A DNA stretch of 64,000 bases from Frondihabitans sp. PAMC 28766 (lineage in GTDB: Bacteria > Actinomycetota > Actinomycetes > Actinomycetales > Microbacteriaceae): assembly GCF_001577365.1 (NCBI RefSeq), contig NZ_CP014513.1, positions 2,046,001 through 2,110,000 on the forward strand. Direction: 5' to 3'. The position numbers were made by a program, and so were the translations under genes. The notes beneath the pieces are model-generated. The model was given only the letters and a program-made list of their open reading frames with translations, was not told the origin of the DNA and did not search any database. Of this stretch, positions 17,705 through 26,804 are shown piece by piece; within the stretch, counting starts at the first letter, position 1, and each line of letters opens with the position of its first letter.

Positions 17705-18407
17705 TCACCGCGAGGCGTCCACCACGGCCTTGCGGGGCCGCCGACGCGCCAACAGCACCAGCACGACGATCGCCGCGATCGGCAGGATCAGCGCGTCGCT
17801 CACGAAGCGATCGGCGATGGCCTGCGGGAGCGTCAGCCGCAGCGAAATGACGGCGGCGACCAACGGCGCGACGATGCAGAACAGGCATTCGCCGACGAAC
17901 CACGGCCACAGTGTCGCGAAGAGGCGTTCGACGGTGCCTGGGCGCTTGCCGCGCCGGCGCGCGAAGACGAAGCGCAGCGAGGAGGCGAGGCCGTAGCCGA
18001 CCCCGATCAGCCCCCAACACCCCTCCCACGATCCCCGCGACGACGAAGCACGTGGAGACGACCCAGAGGCCGACGACCTGGACGCGCATGAACTGCGCCA
18101 CGTCCGGTTCGGTGAACGTCCGGTAGGCCCGCCACCCGAAGACACCGTGCGCGAGCCCTGCCGCCACGGTGAGGCCTGACAGTGTCGGGATGACGACACT
18201 CAGATACGCGACGTCCACTCGCAGAACGAGGGCGGTCGCGGCGAACCCCGCAGCCCCCAGGGCGACGAGCAGCAGCGCCGTGCCCAGCACCGGCAGGATC
18301 CGGGTCGGAGCGAACGAAAGGAGACTCTCGTCACCGAAGCCGGTCGCGTCGTCGAACTCGCCGAGGTCGTCGGGCGCCCGGGTCTCGTCGTCGTCGCCGT
18401 CGGCCAT
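17705..18407 (-). CDS. Multi-pass membrane protein, with an apparent frameshift
   Basis: The start at 18407 gives an acidic N-terminus (MADGDDDETRAPDDLGEFDD), then hydrophobic segments from about 35. Coding potential passes from one frame to another at 18011-18015, a run of five C (+ strand). Removing one base joins AGIVGGVLG to LIGVGYGLASSL and yields about 233 residues with roughly five membrane segments ending LLARRRPRKAVVDASR. No family recognised. Either the run is one base too long in the assembly or the gene is newly broken. It converges on the SulP gene, 18 bp away. Confidence 0.7.
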
Positions 18408-18430
18408 GCCGGCACGCTACTCCGACGCGG

Positions 18431-18838
18431 TCAGGCGTCGTACGACTCGCGGTGGGCGACGACCTCGTCCATATTGTTCTCGGCCCAGGCCCTCACGCCG
18501 CGGACGGTCTCGTGCAGCGAGACGCCGAGCGGGGTCAGCTCGTACGAGACGGTGACCGGCACGGTCGCGACCACGGTGCGAGTCACGAGACCGTCGCGTT
18601 CGAGCGACCGGAGTGTCTGGGTGAGCATCTTCTGGCTCACGCCGACCAGGCGTCGCGACAGCTCCGAGTACCGCAGCGAGAGCGTCTCGCCGTCGTCGCC
18701 GCGCAGTGCGCACAGCGCCAGGGTCACCCACTTGTCGGACAGCCTGTCGAGCAGCTTGCGGCTCGGGCACACCGCCAAGAACGCGTTGTACTTCGCCGCG
18801 GCCTCGGCCTTCTTCGCTGCCGCCGTCATGGTCGTCAT
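18431..18838 (-). CDS. HxlR family transcriptional regulator
   Basis: 135 residues. The family motif is CPSRKLLDRLSDKWVTLAL (24-42), with Cys24 at the position that senses electrophiles or redox state in YodB/HypR-like members, followed by FSELSRRL-type helices (RYSELSRRLVGVSQKMLTQTLRSLERDGLV). It is divergent from an aldo-keto reductase gene, with an 18-bp perfect palindrome between, the classic HxlR layout for an inducible reductase. Repressor role is inferred. Confidence 0.92.
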   Translation of the reverse strand: MTTMTAAAKKAEAAAKYNAFLAVCPSRKLLDRLSDKWVTLALCALRGDDGETLSLRYSELSRRLVGVSQKMLTQTLRSLERDGLVTRTVVATVPVTVSYELTPLGVSLHETVRGVRAWAENNMDEVVAHRESYDA

Positions 18839-18867
18839 GGCCTGCTCCTCGCACTTCGGGGTGACCT

Positions 18868-18885
18868 ACGCACTCGCGAGTGCGT
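18868..18885. promoter_or_regulatory. HxlR operator palindrome
   Basis: ACGCACTCGCGAGTGCGT is a perfect 18-bp palindrome 30 bp upstream of hxlR and about 95 bp upstream of the aldo-keto reductase start. A second small repeat, CTTCC-N5-GGAAG, follows at 18887-18901. Confidence 0.7.
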
Positions 18886-18979
18886 GCTTCCCTGCAGGAA
18901 GCTACCCCTCCATAGTGGAGCAAGAGGGCCGAGGGCGCCACCCGGCCCATCGCATCCTGATATCTCGAGAGGCACGCAC

Positions 18980-19861
18980 ATGAGCGACACGACACTTCCC
19001 GGCGGCACCTGGACCCTGGGCGACCTGAGCGTCACCCGCGTCGGCTACGGCGCGATGCAGCTGGCCGGCCCCGGGGTGATGGGCCCGCCACAGGATCACG
19101 ACGAGGCGATCCGGGTGCTCCGTGCCGCGGTCGACCTCGGCATCACGCACATCGACACCGCCGACGCCTACGGCCCCCGGGTGGTCAACGAGCTGATCCG
19201 CGAGGCCCTGCACCCGTACCCGGAGTCGCTGCACGTCGTGACGAAGGTCGGCGCCCTGCGCGACGCCGAGGGCGGCTGGCCTCCCGCCCGAGCGCCGCAC
19301 CAGCTGCGCGACGCCGTCCACGCCAACCTCGAGACGCTCGGAGTCGACGTGCTCGACGTCGTCAACCTGCGCGCCGGCGGGCCGATGGGCCCCGTGCCCG
19401 AGCCCATCGAGGAGGCGTTCGCGACGCTCGTCGAGTTGCAGCAGCAGGGGCTGATCCGGCACCTGGGCGTCAGCAACGTCACACCTGAGCAGGTCGCCGA
19501 GGCGAAGGCGATCGCGCCGATCGTCGGCGTGCAGAACTTCTACAACCTCGCCAACCGAGGAGACGACGCGCTGATCGACGAGCTGGCGGCGGAGGGCATC
19601 GCGTACGTGCCGTTCTTCCCGCTCGGCGGCTTCAGCCCGGTGCAGACCGATGCCCTGACGGCCGTGTCGGCGCGGCTGGGCGCGACGCCGATGTCGGTCG
19701 CGCTGGCGTGGCTGCTGCGGCGCTCGCCCAACATCCTGCTGATCCCGGGCACGTCGTCGGTGGCGCACCTGCGCGAAAACGTCGCGGGCGCGGCGCTCCA
19801 GCTCTCGGACGCCGACTTCACCGAGCTGAGCGCTATCGCGGGGTCGACGGTCGACCAGTAG
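18980..19861 (+). CDS. Aldo/keto reductase
   Basis: 293 residues from the ATG at 18980, with a GAGAGG box upstream. Catalytic region: D and Y in THIDTADAYGPRVVNE, Lys in LHVVTKVGALRD; the RHLGVSNV strand follows, then the NADPH-binding IPGTSSVAHLRENV near the C-terminus. It is a soluble NADPH-dependent carbonyl reductase of the AKR superfamily. The divergent HxlR regulator suggests induction by aldehydes or quinones (inferred). The longer upstream open frame runs through the regulator and is not real. Confidence 0.93.
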   Translation: MSDTTLPGGTWTLGDLSVTRVGYGAMQLAGPGVMGPPQDHDEAIRVLRAAVDLGITHIDTADAYGPRVVNELIREALHPYPESLHVVTKVGALRDAEGGWPPARAPHQLRDAVHANLETLGVDVLDVVNLRAGGPMGPVPEPIEEAFATLVELQQQGLIRHLGVSNVTPEQVAEAKAIAPIVGVQNFYNLANRGDDALIDELAAEGIAYVPFFPLGGFSPVQTDALTAVSARLGATPMSVALAWLLRRSPNILLIPGTSSVAHLRENVAGAALQLSDADFTELSAIAGSTVDQ

Positions 19862-19916
19862 TCGCCGGGACTGTCGGGGCCGGAGACCGCGGGGTGCAGG
19901 ATCACGGCGTCGCGCT

Positions 19917-20471
19917 TCAGCCGGCCAGCAGCCCCGCCACCCGCGGGTCGAGTGGCACGCCCGGCGGCAGCCTCGGCTCGGCGAGCTTCCCCTCCGGGCC
20001 CACCAGGACCGTCGGGATGCCGGCCGCCTGCCACACGTCGATGATGTCCATGCGGTCGTCGAGCGCCAGGAGCGCGTGGAACCGCTTCGAGAGTTTGCGC
20101 TCGATCCCGGTCTTGACGACGTGATCCGGTCGTTGGTCGGTCGCCCCGCGAGTCCAGAGCTCGTCGAACGGGATGTCGTGTTTGCTCAGCCACGCTCGGG
20201 TGAGGTCGGCCCACTTGGCGCCCCGGCCGGTCACGACGACGATCGCGAGGCCCGCCTCGCGGGCAGCGTGAGCGAGACGCTCGACGTCGGGGTGCGGCGG
20301 GCACCAGATGGACGCCGCATGGAAGCGGTCGAAGTTCGGCCGGAACCGCCGCGCGCCCGCCGGCCCCTCGACGTAGTGGCGGATGCCGCGCACGTCGCAC
20401 AGCGTGCCGTCGATGTCGAAGACGACGGCGTCGCGGCGGCCCGGCCCCGTCGTCGATCCTGCGTCGCTCAT
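19917..20471 (-). CDS. HAD-superfamily phosphatase, polynucleotide-kinase 3'-phosphatase-like
   Basis: 184 residues from the ATG at 20471. Motif I is VVFDIDGTLCDV (catalytic DxD), motif II is the IVVVTGR segment, Lys is in the following helices and motif III is in ALLALDDRMDIIDVW. The layout (FDIDGTL, then RFHAASIWCPPHPDVERLAHAAREAG) resembles the phosphatase domain of T4 polynucleotide kinase, but no kinase domain is present. Substrate uncertain. Convergent with the reductase gene, 55 bp away. Confidence 0.8.
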   Translation of the reverse strand: MSDAGSTTGPGRRDAVVFDIDGTLCDVRGIRHYVEGPAGARRFRPNFDRFHAASIWCPPHPDVERLAHAAREAGLAIVVVTGRGAKWADLTRAWLSKHDIPFDELWTRGATDQRPDHVVKTGIERKLSKRFHALLALDDRMDIIDVWQAAGIPTVLVGPEGKLAEPRLPPGVPLDPRVAGLLAG

Positions 20472-20576
20472 CGCCTCGACGCTATCCCGTCGGCGGCTCG
20501 GTGACGTCGTTGCCCCGCGCGGACGCGCGATAGCGCTTCCTCGGCTGCGATTCCGGCGCTCTAAAAACGGGCGATC

Positions 20577-20599
20577 GGCTTGCGAACGCAGGAAGTTTT
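20577..20599. repeat. Degenerate copy of the proB-proA palindromic element
   Basis: GGCTTGCGAACGCAGGAAGTTTT resembles the inner part of the 76-bp elements at 62774 and 62893 read on the - strand (TTGCGACAGGAAGTTT). It lies just upstream of a truncated epimerase gene. Similarity is by eye. Confidence 0.4.
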
Positions 20600-20649
20600 C
20601 GCCACTCGCGTCCATGCCACGGGGCTTTTCACACCGCGCGGCCAGGCTC

Positions 20650-21345
20650 GGCTCCGCCGTCGACGACGCGCGCAGGGCGCTTGACGGGCTCTTCAACGTG
20701 GTGCAGGTGGCCGAGGAGTGGGGCGTGAAGCGCATCGCCATGGCCAGCACGATCGGCGTTTACGGTGGCCTGACGACCGCGGGCGCTCTTCGTGAGGACG
20801 TCCCCGTGCTGCTCTCGGCGCCCCACCCCATCCCTCGCTACAAGAAGATCGATGAGCTGCTCGGCGAGCAGCTCGCCGAGGCCAGCGGCGTCGAGATCGT
20901 CAACCTGCGGATCTCGGGGACGTGGGGACCGCTCGGGCACGAGGACCCGTTTTTTGCGGCGCCGGCCCTGATCCACGGGGCTGCTGCCGGCACGGCGCCC
21001 GACCTGAGTGGCATCCTGGTGCCCGTCCACGCCGGCGACGCACTCGACCTGACCTACGTGAAAGAAACGGGCCGCGCCATCGCCCTGCTGCAGACGGCCC
21101 AGAGGCTGAACCACCGCACGTACAACGTCGCTTCGGGCCGCGCGACCTCGAACACCGAGATCATCGCGGCGATCACGCAGGTCGTGCCCGACTTCCGGGT
21201 CGATCTGCTCGAGGGTGACGCCCGCCCGCGGCAGTGGCTCGACATCACGCGCATCCACGACGACACGGGGTACGAGCCCGAGTACGACACCGAGCGCGTT
21301 GCGGTCGACTACATCGCGTGGCTCCGGTCCGGCAACCAGCGCTGA
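20650..21345 (+). pseudogene. NAD-dependent epimerase/dehydratase, 5' truncated
   Basis: About 232 residues align in pattern with the C-terminal two thirds of extended SDR epimerases: ALDGLFNVVQVAEEWGVKRIAMASTIGVYGG, NLRISGTWGPLG, YNVASGRATSNTEIIAAI and RIHDDTGYEP. The N-terminal Rossmann half with GxxGxxG is absent. Upstream sequence (20521-20649) is non-homologous intergenic DNA with a palindrome remnant and no start with an SD. The frame is otherwise clean, so the truncation may be recent. It could still be expressed as a fragment, but cofactor binding would be lost. Confidence 0.7.
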
Positions 21346-21395
21346 GCCCGGTGCGGTCGGGAAAAGAAAGTGCACCGTAGCGCCGCCGCAGGCCC

Positions 21396-22394
21396 CTAAG
21401 GGGTCGGCATCTCCTCACGAGGGGCCACGAGGGCGTCGCCCAGAGGCGACCGGCGGTAGAGCACCGAGCGCCCGGCCCGCTCGCGGGTGAGCAACCCCGC
21501 GGCGAGCAGCGTCGCGAGGTGGTCGCCGACGCCGCCCACCGAGAAGCCGGTGAGGGTGGCCAGCTGCGTCGTCGACCCCGGGTCGGCGAGAAGCTGCAGG
21601 ATCCGCGCGCGCGACGGCCCCAGGAGGCCCGCCAGGGCCGCATCCCCGGCGCCCGAATTCGCCCCCACCCGCTCGCCCAGCAGCCCGACGCCGCGCGCCG
21701 CGTACACGATGCTCGGCTGCCACGGCTCGTCGTAGTTGACGGCGATGCCGGGCGAGACGAATGCCGACGGCACGAGCAGCAGGCCCCTGCCGTCGAGGTG
21801 GATCCACGCGTCGGGCACTCGCTCGATCGTGATCTCGCCGTCTCGCCAGTGCAGGCGCTCGTGCAGGCCGCCGAGGGCCGCGCCCCAGCCCGACTCGGCC
21901 AGGCGCTCGGCGCGATACCGCACGTCTCGTTGCAGCACGGCGAAGAGCTGCGGCCACTCGGGTGCGAGCACGGCGTGCCACACGAGCAGGATCGCCGACG
22001 CCACGCGGTCGGCGAGAGCGGGGTCGTCGAGGGCCGTGGCCAGGTCGGGCGGGGCGGCACGGCGGCTGCGGATCTCGGCGACCTCGGCTCGGACGTTCGC
22101 GGGCGGGGTCGTCCGGACCGCCTCGGCATCCTGCTCGATGGTCTGCGCCATGCTCGTCGGGGGCGGCGACGCGAAGTCGGCGCCGTACGACGGGCCGCTC
22201 AGCCAGGCGACCAGGCGCACGTCGGGCAGGGCTGCGAGCGGGGCGAAGGCCTCCTGGAAGCGAGGCATGAGCGAGGGGAGGAGGCGCCGCGGGGCCCGGT
22301 CGAGCAAGCCGATGAGCCGCACGGTCTCGCCGGCAGGGGAGACCGCGAAGCGCGACGCCGCGACGTCGCCGGGGCCCGTCTCGAAGTGCAGCAC
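21396..22394 (-). CDS. ArsR-type regulator with N-terminal DUF5937-like domain
   Basis: 332 residues. The last 85 form a winged helix (LLGPSRARILQLLADPGSTTQLATLTGFSVGGVGDHLATLLAAGLLTRERAGRSVLYRRS). The first 240 resemble the large uncharacterised domain that precedes ArsR HTHs in actinobacteria (LHFETGPGDVAASRFAVSP). It is divergent from an MFS exporter gene, with a perfect palindrome between them. It probably represses the exporter and itself; the ligand is unknown. Confidence 0.85.
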   Translation of the reverse strand: MLHFETGPGDVAASRFAVSPAGETVRLIGLLDRAPRRLLPSLMPRFQEAFAPLAALPDVRLVAWLSGPSYGADFASPPPTSMAQTIEQDAEAVRTTPPANVRAEVAEIRSRRAAPPDLATALDDPALADRVASAILLVWHAVLAPEWPQLFAVLQRDVRYRAERLAESGWGAALGGLHERLHWRDGEITIERVPDAWIHLDGRGLLLVPSAFVSPGIAVNYDEPWQPSIVYAARGVGLLGERVGANSGAGDAALAGLLGPSRARILQLLADPGSTTQLATLTGFSVGGVGDHLATLLAAGLLTRERAGRSVLYRRSPLGDALVAPREEMPTP

Positions 22395-22402
22395 ACCTCA
22401 CC

Positions 22403-22420
22403 TTTCGTTCGTGAACGAAA
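22403..22420. promoter_or_regulatory. Operator between ArsR-type and MFS genes
   Basis: TTTCGTTCGTGAACGAAA is a perfect palindrome with a 2-bp centre, 8 bp from the regulator start and about 38 bp from the MFS start. Confidence 0.75.
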
Positions 22421-22458
22421 CAGTACTCTGCGCGGCGTCCAGCCCGGATGCTTGCCTC

Positions 22459-23718
22459 ATGACCACGACCACGCCGCCGCGCACGACCTACGGGTCGGTC
22501 TTCGCCGCGACCGGCTACACGGGTGTCTACCTGTCGACGACGCTGGCCATGCTGGGCGCCTCCTTCCAGATGCTGGTCTTCTCGGTGTCCGTGTTCGCCG
22601 CCACGCACTCGCCGGCCGCCTCGTCGATCGCCTTCGCCGCGGGGTTCCTACCGCAGGTGGTGGGCGGGGCGCTCCTCACGTCGCTGGCCGACCGGTTCCC
22701 TCCGCGGTTGCTGATCGTGACGGGCGCCGTCGTGCGTTTCGTGGTGGCGGTGCTGCTGGCGACGGGCGCGCTCGGCCTCGTCGGGTCGGTCGCCGTGGTG
22801 GCCGCGGCCGCGATGGTGGCGCCGCTGTTCAGCGCGGCGAACTCGGGGCTGGTCTCGCGGCTGCTCGACGGCGACCGCTATGTGCTCGGGCGCTCGCTCT
22901 TCACGATCACCAGCATGATCTCGCAGCTGGTCGGGATCGCGGCGGGCGGGGTCGTCCTGCAGATCCTCTCGACGCGGGAGGCCTTCGCCATCGTCGCGGG
23001 GCTGCAGTTGGCCGGCGTCGTCGTCGGCATCGTCGGGCTGCCGCGGCTCGCGGCCTCGGCTTCGGCGGTCGGGCCCGCCGCTGCGTCCCGCTGGCACCTC
23101 GGCGACACCCTGATTGGCTACGCGACCCTGATGCGCGTGCCCATCGTCCGCACGCTGCTGCTGCTGTGGTGGACGCCGCTCGCCCTGATGGTCGGCGCGG
23201 AGTCGCTGGCCGTGGCCTACGCGGGCGAAGCGCACGCGAACGGGGCGACCACCGCGATCCTGATCGGGTCGGTGCCTCTGGGCGCGCTGGTCGGCGAGCT
23301 GATCGTCGGTCGGCTCTGCAGCCCGGCGACCCGTGAGCGGCTCGTCTTTCCGCTGCTCGGGCTGCTGGGCGTGGCGGTGCTGCCGCTCGCGCTGAACCCG
23401 CCGGTGCCGGTCGCGGCCGTGCTGCTCGGCGTCGCCTCGATGGGGCTCGCCTACGAGCTGGGCCGTCAGACCGCCTTCCGCGACGCGCTGCCCGCCGGGA
23501 GGGAGGGGCTCGGCTTCGGCCTGCTCGGCGTCGGCATGATGACGGGTCAGGGCATCGGGCCGCTCATCGCCGGCCCACTCGCCACCGGGTTCGGCGTCGG
23601 GCCGACGATGGCGGTGATGGGTGCGCTGGTGCTCGTCGCCGCGCTCGTCTTCAGGCCGATGGTGCGTCGGGCCGAGCGGCCGTTCAGGCTGAGCGACCCG
23701 TCAGCCTTCGAGGCGTAG
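22459..23718 (+). CDS. MFS transporter (probable drug exporter)
   Basis: 419 residues from the ATG at 22459, with about twelve hydrophobic segments and the loop 2-3 motif VVGGALLTSLADRFPPRLLIVTGA. The layout (LVSRLLDGDRYVLGRSLFTITSMISQLVGIAAGG) matches the MFS_3/enterobactin-exporter-like group of actinobacteria. With the divergent ArsR-type gene it forms a regulated efflux unit. Substrate unknown. Longer upstream starts would run through the regulator and operator and are rejected. Confidence 0.88.
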   Translation: MTTTTPPRTTYGSVFAATGYTGVYLSTTLAMLGASFQMLVFSVSVFAATHSPAASSIAFAAGFLPQVVGGALLTSLADRFPPRLLIVTGAVVRFVVAVLLATGALGLVGSVAVVAAAAMVAPLFSAANSGLVSRLLDGDRYVLGRSLFTITSMISQLVGIAAGGVVLQILSTREAFAIVAGLQLAGVVVGIVGLPRLAASASAVGPAAASRWHLGDTLIGYATLMRVPIVRTLLLLWWTPLALMVGAESLAVAYAGEAHANGATTAILIGSVPLGALVGELIVGRLCSPATRERLVFPLLGLLGVAVLPLALNPPVPVAAVLLGVASMGLAYELGRQTAFRDALPAGREGLGFGLLGVGMMTGQGIGPLIAGPLATGFGVGPTMAVMGALVLVAALVFRPMVRRAERPFRLSDPSAFEA

Positions 23719-23883
23719 AGGGTCGAGCGCGCACGACGGGGGACGGCCTCCTGCCAACTGCCCGTGCATGCCGACGAGACCGCGCACGCACGGTCGCATC
23801 GACCTACCGTGCGACTCCGGCGCGTTTCGCGCCGGTCGCGAAGCGCGGTTCTCGCGCTCGCGTGAAGAGCGAAGGAGCACCCC

Positions 23884-24339
23884 ATGGCACAGGCCATCGA
23901 GACCATCGACGTGAACGTCCCCGTATCCGTCGCCTACAACCAGTGGACTCAGTTCGAAGAGTTCCCGAAATTCCTCGACGAGGTCGAGTCGATCAAGCAG
24001 GTCACCGAGATCCTCACCGTGTGGACGGTCAAGGTGGGCCCGGTCGAGAAGACGTTCGAGGCGCAGATCACCGAGCAGCACCCCGACGAGCGCGTCGCGT
24101 GGAATTCCACCGGCGGCGAGGTCGACCACGCCGGCGTCATCACCTTCCACAAGCTCTCCGACACCGAGACGCGTCTCACCGTGCAGCTCGACTGGGAGCC
24201 CCAGGGCTTCCTCGAGAAGGTCGGCTCGACTCTCGGCGCCGACAACCACGCCATCAAGAAAGACCTGCAGAACTTCAAGGAGTACATCGAGTCGAAGGGC
24301 ACAGCCGACGGAGCCTACCGCGGCGACGTCTCGGCCTGA
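23884..24339 (+). CDS. SRPBCC family protein (cyclase/dehydrase-like)
   Basis: 151 residues, ATG preceded by a strong GAAGGAG. The helix-grip fold is recognisable: IETIDVNVPVSVAYNQWTQFEEFPKFLDEVESIKQV, then WTVKVGPVEKTFEAQITEQHPDERVAWNSTGGEVDHAGVITFHKL and a final amphipathic helix. Such stand-alone proteins bind hydrophobic ligands or act in stress responses; none is defined here. The 165-bp gap upstream holds a GCACGGT/ACCGTGC repeat (about 23790-23813) and otherwise nothing clear. Confidence 0.85.
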   Translation: MAQAIETIDVNVPVSVAYNQWTQFEEFPKFLDEVESIKQVTEILTVWTVKVGPVEKTFEAQITEQHPDERVAWNSTGGEVDHAGVITFHKLSDTETRLTVQLDWEPQGFLEKVGSTLGADNHAIKKDLQNFKEYIESKGTADGAYRGDVSA

Positions 24340-24360
24340 GCGGTCGGCCCGGCATCTGCG

Positions 24361-24426
24361 ACACCCTATCTTTCGGGCGACCTCCCAGCGCCGCGGCGCT
24401 GGGACCTCGGCCGAAGCGCAGGGTGT
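24361..24426. repeat. 66-bp palindromic element, copy A
   Basis: Outer arms ACACCCT/AGGGTGT and inner CCTCCCAGCGCCGCGGCGCTGGGACC. It shares the core TTTCGG-N-CGACCTCCCAG...GGGACCTCGGCCGAA with the copies at 57.7-58.0 and 59.0 kb. It lies between convergent genes and may also terminate both. Confidence 0.75.
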
Positions 24427-24445
24427 TGCCGCGACGCAGCCAGGC

Positions 24446-24904
24446 TCAGCAGAGCGCATTGTTCGACGAGACGTCGCCGGCAGCCGACTCGGGCATGTCG
24501 ACGACGTCGATCACCTCGCCGACGGTCAGGTCGGGGTAGGTGCCGAGGAACTGGCCTCCCGATTTCAGCTGCCACCAGCGCACGCCGAGACGGTGGCAGA
24601 TATCGCCCTGCGTGTCGCCGCTGGCGACGGTGTAGCTGGTGGGGACGCCCTCGGCGTTCGTGACGACCGTGCCTGTCGCCCCAGAGGCCGGCCCGCGATC
24701 GTGGGCGACGTCGAAGGAGGGCGCCGGCGTGGGCGTCGCCGCCGGGGTGCGCACCTGCGACGGCGTGGTCGGAGTCGAGATGCTCACCGCGTCACTGCGG
24801 ACGGGGCCGGGAGGGTCGGAGTGGGTGCTGCAGGATGCCAAGGCGAGGGCGAGGGATGCAGCGACGACGGCGCTCGACGTGACGAGACTTCTCTGGCGTG
24901 ACAT
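24446..24904 (-). CDS. LysM-domain lipoprotein
   Basis: 152 residues. The signal peptide ends in a lipobox LALAS-Cys25. A low-complexity S/T/P linker (about 40-75) leads to a C-terminal LysM (YTVASGDTQGDICHRLGVRWWQLKSGG...LTVGEVIDVV). It is expected to be anchored in the membrane and to bind peptidoglycan. No catalytic domain. Convergent with the SRPBCC gene. Confidence 0.88.
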   Translation of the reverse strand: MSRQRSLVTSSAVVAASLALALASCSTHSDPPGPVRSDAVSISTPTTPSQVRTPAATPTPAPSFDVAHDRGPASGATGTVVTNAEGVPTSYTVASGDTQGDICHRLGVRWWQLKSGGQFLGTYPDLTVGEVIDVVDMPESAAGDVSSNNALC

Positions 24905-24990
24905 GTGTCCCCCGGTCCACTCGGCGGCCCGGTCTGATCACCGTGGAGCCGTTCGGTCAAAACTATCGCTGCTCCCGACTCGTGGCTCCC

Positions 24991-25036
24991 GAAAGCGACA
25001 AGTGCGGCGCGACAACCGCGTGCGCTTGTCGCTTTC
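24991..25036. repeat. Intergenic palindrome GAAAGCGACAAG
   Basis: Perfect 12-bp arms GAAAGCGACAAG / CTTGTCGCTTTC, 22 bp apart. It is located about 60 bp upstream of a decapitated MFS gene remnant. Confidence 0.65.
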
Positions 25037-25094
25037 AGAAGCGGCAGGGCGGCGACGCGGCGGCTCCGGGCAGCCGCCCGGCACCTCGACCCGC

Positions 25095-25331
25095 GCGAAG
25101 CGGCTCACCCCGGCGGCGTTGCAGGGGCGTGTCTTCGCGGCCTTCGACACGGCGACGAGTGTGCCGCAGACGGTCTCCATAGCGCTCGGGGCGGTGCTCG
25201 TGGCAGTCGTGCCGTATGGCATCCTGCTCGCGGCCATCGTCGTCGTGAGTGTCGCGTGCGGCACCTGGTTGGTCACGCGACGCGCTGAAGCCCAGTCGGC
25301 GAGCGTCGAGGCCGCTTTGCCCGCGCAGTAG
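25095..25331 (+). pseudogene. C-terminal remnant of an MFS transporter
   Basis: About 78 residues read LTPAALQGRVFAAFDTATSVPQTVSIALGAVLVAVVPYGILLAAIVVVSVACGTW, the usual last two membrane segments and preceding GR-x-F loop of MFS exporters. Nothing of the first ten segments is present. No plausible start or SD. The upstream side is occupied by a palindrome and non-coding DNA, so this is a truncated relic. Confidence 0.65.
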
Positions 25332-25455
25332 CGGAGCCGGGCGCCGGTTTGCCCCCGGATCGGACGGCGCTCCGCGACGCGTCGCGGCGGCTAGTCCGGC
25401 ACTCGGGCACGGGCACCGCGGTGCGCGGCGCAACGGAAGGCGCCGCGGGCGCGGC

Positions 25456-26802
25456 TCAGGCCGCAGGCTCGCCCGACGCGACGGCGACCGTGGGCCGATC
25501 GACCGCCGTCGGCAACACCCGCCCCAGCACGATCGCCCCGAGCGCGGTGACGCCCATGCCGAGCGTCATCACGAGCGCCCACGACGCGGGCACCCGACTG
25601 CCGAGCAGCACGCCGGCGAGCGGCGGCCCGACGAAGCCGGCGACCGACGACATCGTGAAGGCGAGGGCGTTGTACCGGCTGCGCAGGTCTTCGGGCGCGA
25701 GCTCGTTCGGCAGGCCGCCCTCGAGCGGGGCGAAGAGGGTCTCGCCGAGGCCGAAGACTCCGAGCGACAGAGCCAGAGCGACCGCGGCGCCGAACCCGTG
25801 CAGGATCGGCAGGTGGGCGAGCAGCGAGATGCCCCACGCGGCCGTCCAGATCAGCCCCGCGATCAGCAGCAGCCGGCTGCGGCGCCACCGCTTCGTGAGC
25901 CGCGAGACGAAGAGCTGACACACGACGATCACGGCGGTGTTGGCCGCGAAGCCGATGCCGACGACGCGGGGGCTCGCACCGACAACGCCGGTCGCGTAGG
26001 AGGCCCACGGCCCGTTGAGCTGCGCGTAGCCGAACAGGTAGAGCAGGAAGTTGAGGGCCAGGAAGGCCACGAAGACCCGGTCGGTGAGCACGGCACCGTA
26101 ACCGCGCCGACGAGCACGGTCGCCCGACCCCGACCCCGACCCCGCGCTGGCGCCCTCGCCGGCGGCGGCCGAAGCAGCAGCGGCGGCAGGGCGATCGGCC
26201 CGATACCCCGGGCTGTGCCGCATCCCGAAGAACACGATCCCGACCACCACCAGCGTCGACACGGCGTCGAGCAGATAGACGACCTGGAACGTCGCCGGGT
26301 GCTGCACCGACACGAACAGCCCCGAGATGAGCCCGCCGAGCCCGATGCCGGCGTTCAGCACCCCGAACCGCAGCGCGAACGCGTGCGGCCGCTCGGCCGG
26401 TGGCAGCTGGTGCGCGACGAGACCGTTCAGCGTCGGGTAGGTGACGGCCGCGCCGCCCGACTCGAGCGCCACGGCGACGAACGCCTCCGGGGCGCCGCTC
26501 GGCACGGCGAGAAGGGCGGTGCCGAGCGCCTGCATCAGGAGGCCGATGAGCAGTAGCCGACCCAGCCCGATCCTGTCGCCCAGTGCGCCGCTCACCGGCG
26601 CCAGCGCGAACGCGGCGACCGCGCCCACCGCCACGATCGTGCCGGCCAGCGGCAGGGTCAGGTCTCGCACCCCGTGCAGGTAGACGAAGAGGAAGGGCAG
26701 CGTGAGGCCCGAGCCGAGCGACGACACCATCGTGCCGACGAGCGTCAGCCGCCAGGCGCGCCGACCGAGGGCGAGAGCCTCCGGGCCCCCGAGAGACGCC
26801 AT
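25456..26802 (-). CDS. MFS transporter at the end of ABC operon 1
   Basis: 448 residues from the ATG at 26802, two bases after the permease stop, so it is the last gene of the operon. About twelve hydrophobic segments, motif A VSGALGDRIGLGRLLLIG, and a central cytosolic loop rich in A, G and S (about 215-245, with a run of GS repeats). It resembles exporters of the MFS_1/MdtH group. Being placed behind an oligopeptide-type ABC importer suggests a linked substrate or its breakdown product leaves by this route (inference). Confidence 0.87.
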   Translation of the reverse strand: MASLGGPEALALGRRAWRLTLVGTMVSSLGSGLTLPFLFVYLHGVRDLTLPLAGTIVAVGAVAAFALAPVSGALGDRIGLGRLLLIGLLMQALGTALLAVPSGAPEAFVAVALESGGAAVTYPTLNGLVAHQLPPAERPHAFALRFGVLNAGIGLGGLISGLFVSVQHPATFQVVYLLDAVSTLVVVGIVFFGMRHSPGYRADRPAAAAASAAAGEGASAGSGSGSGDRARRRGYGAVLTDRVFVAFLALNFLLYLFGYAQLNGPWASYATGVVGASPRVVGIGFAANTAVIVVCQLFVSRLTKRWRRSRLLLIAGLIWTAAWGISLLAHLPILHGFGAAVALALSLGVFGLGETLFAPLEGGLPNELAPEDLRSRYNALAFTMSSVAGFVGPPLAGVLLGSRVPASWALVMTLGMGVTALGAIVLGRVLPTAVDRPTVAVASGEPAA

Positions 26803-26804
26803 GC

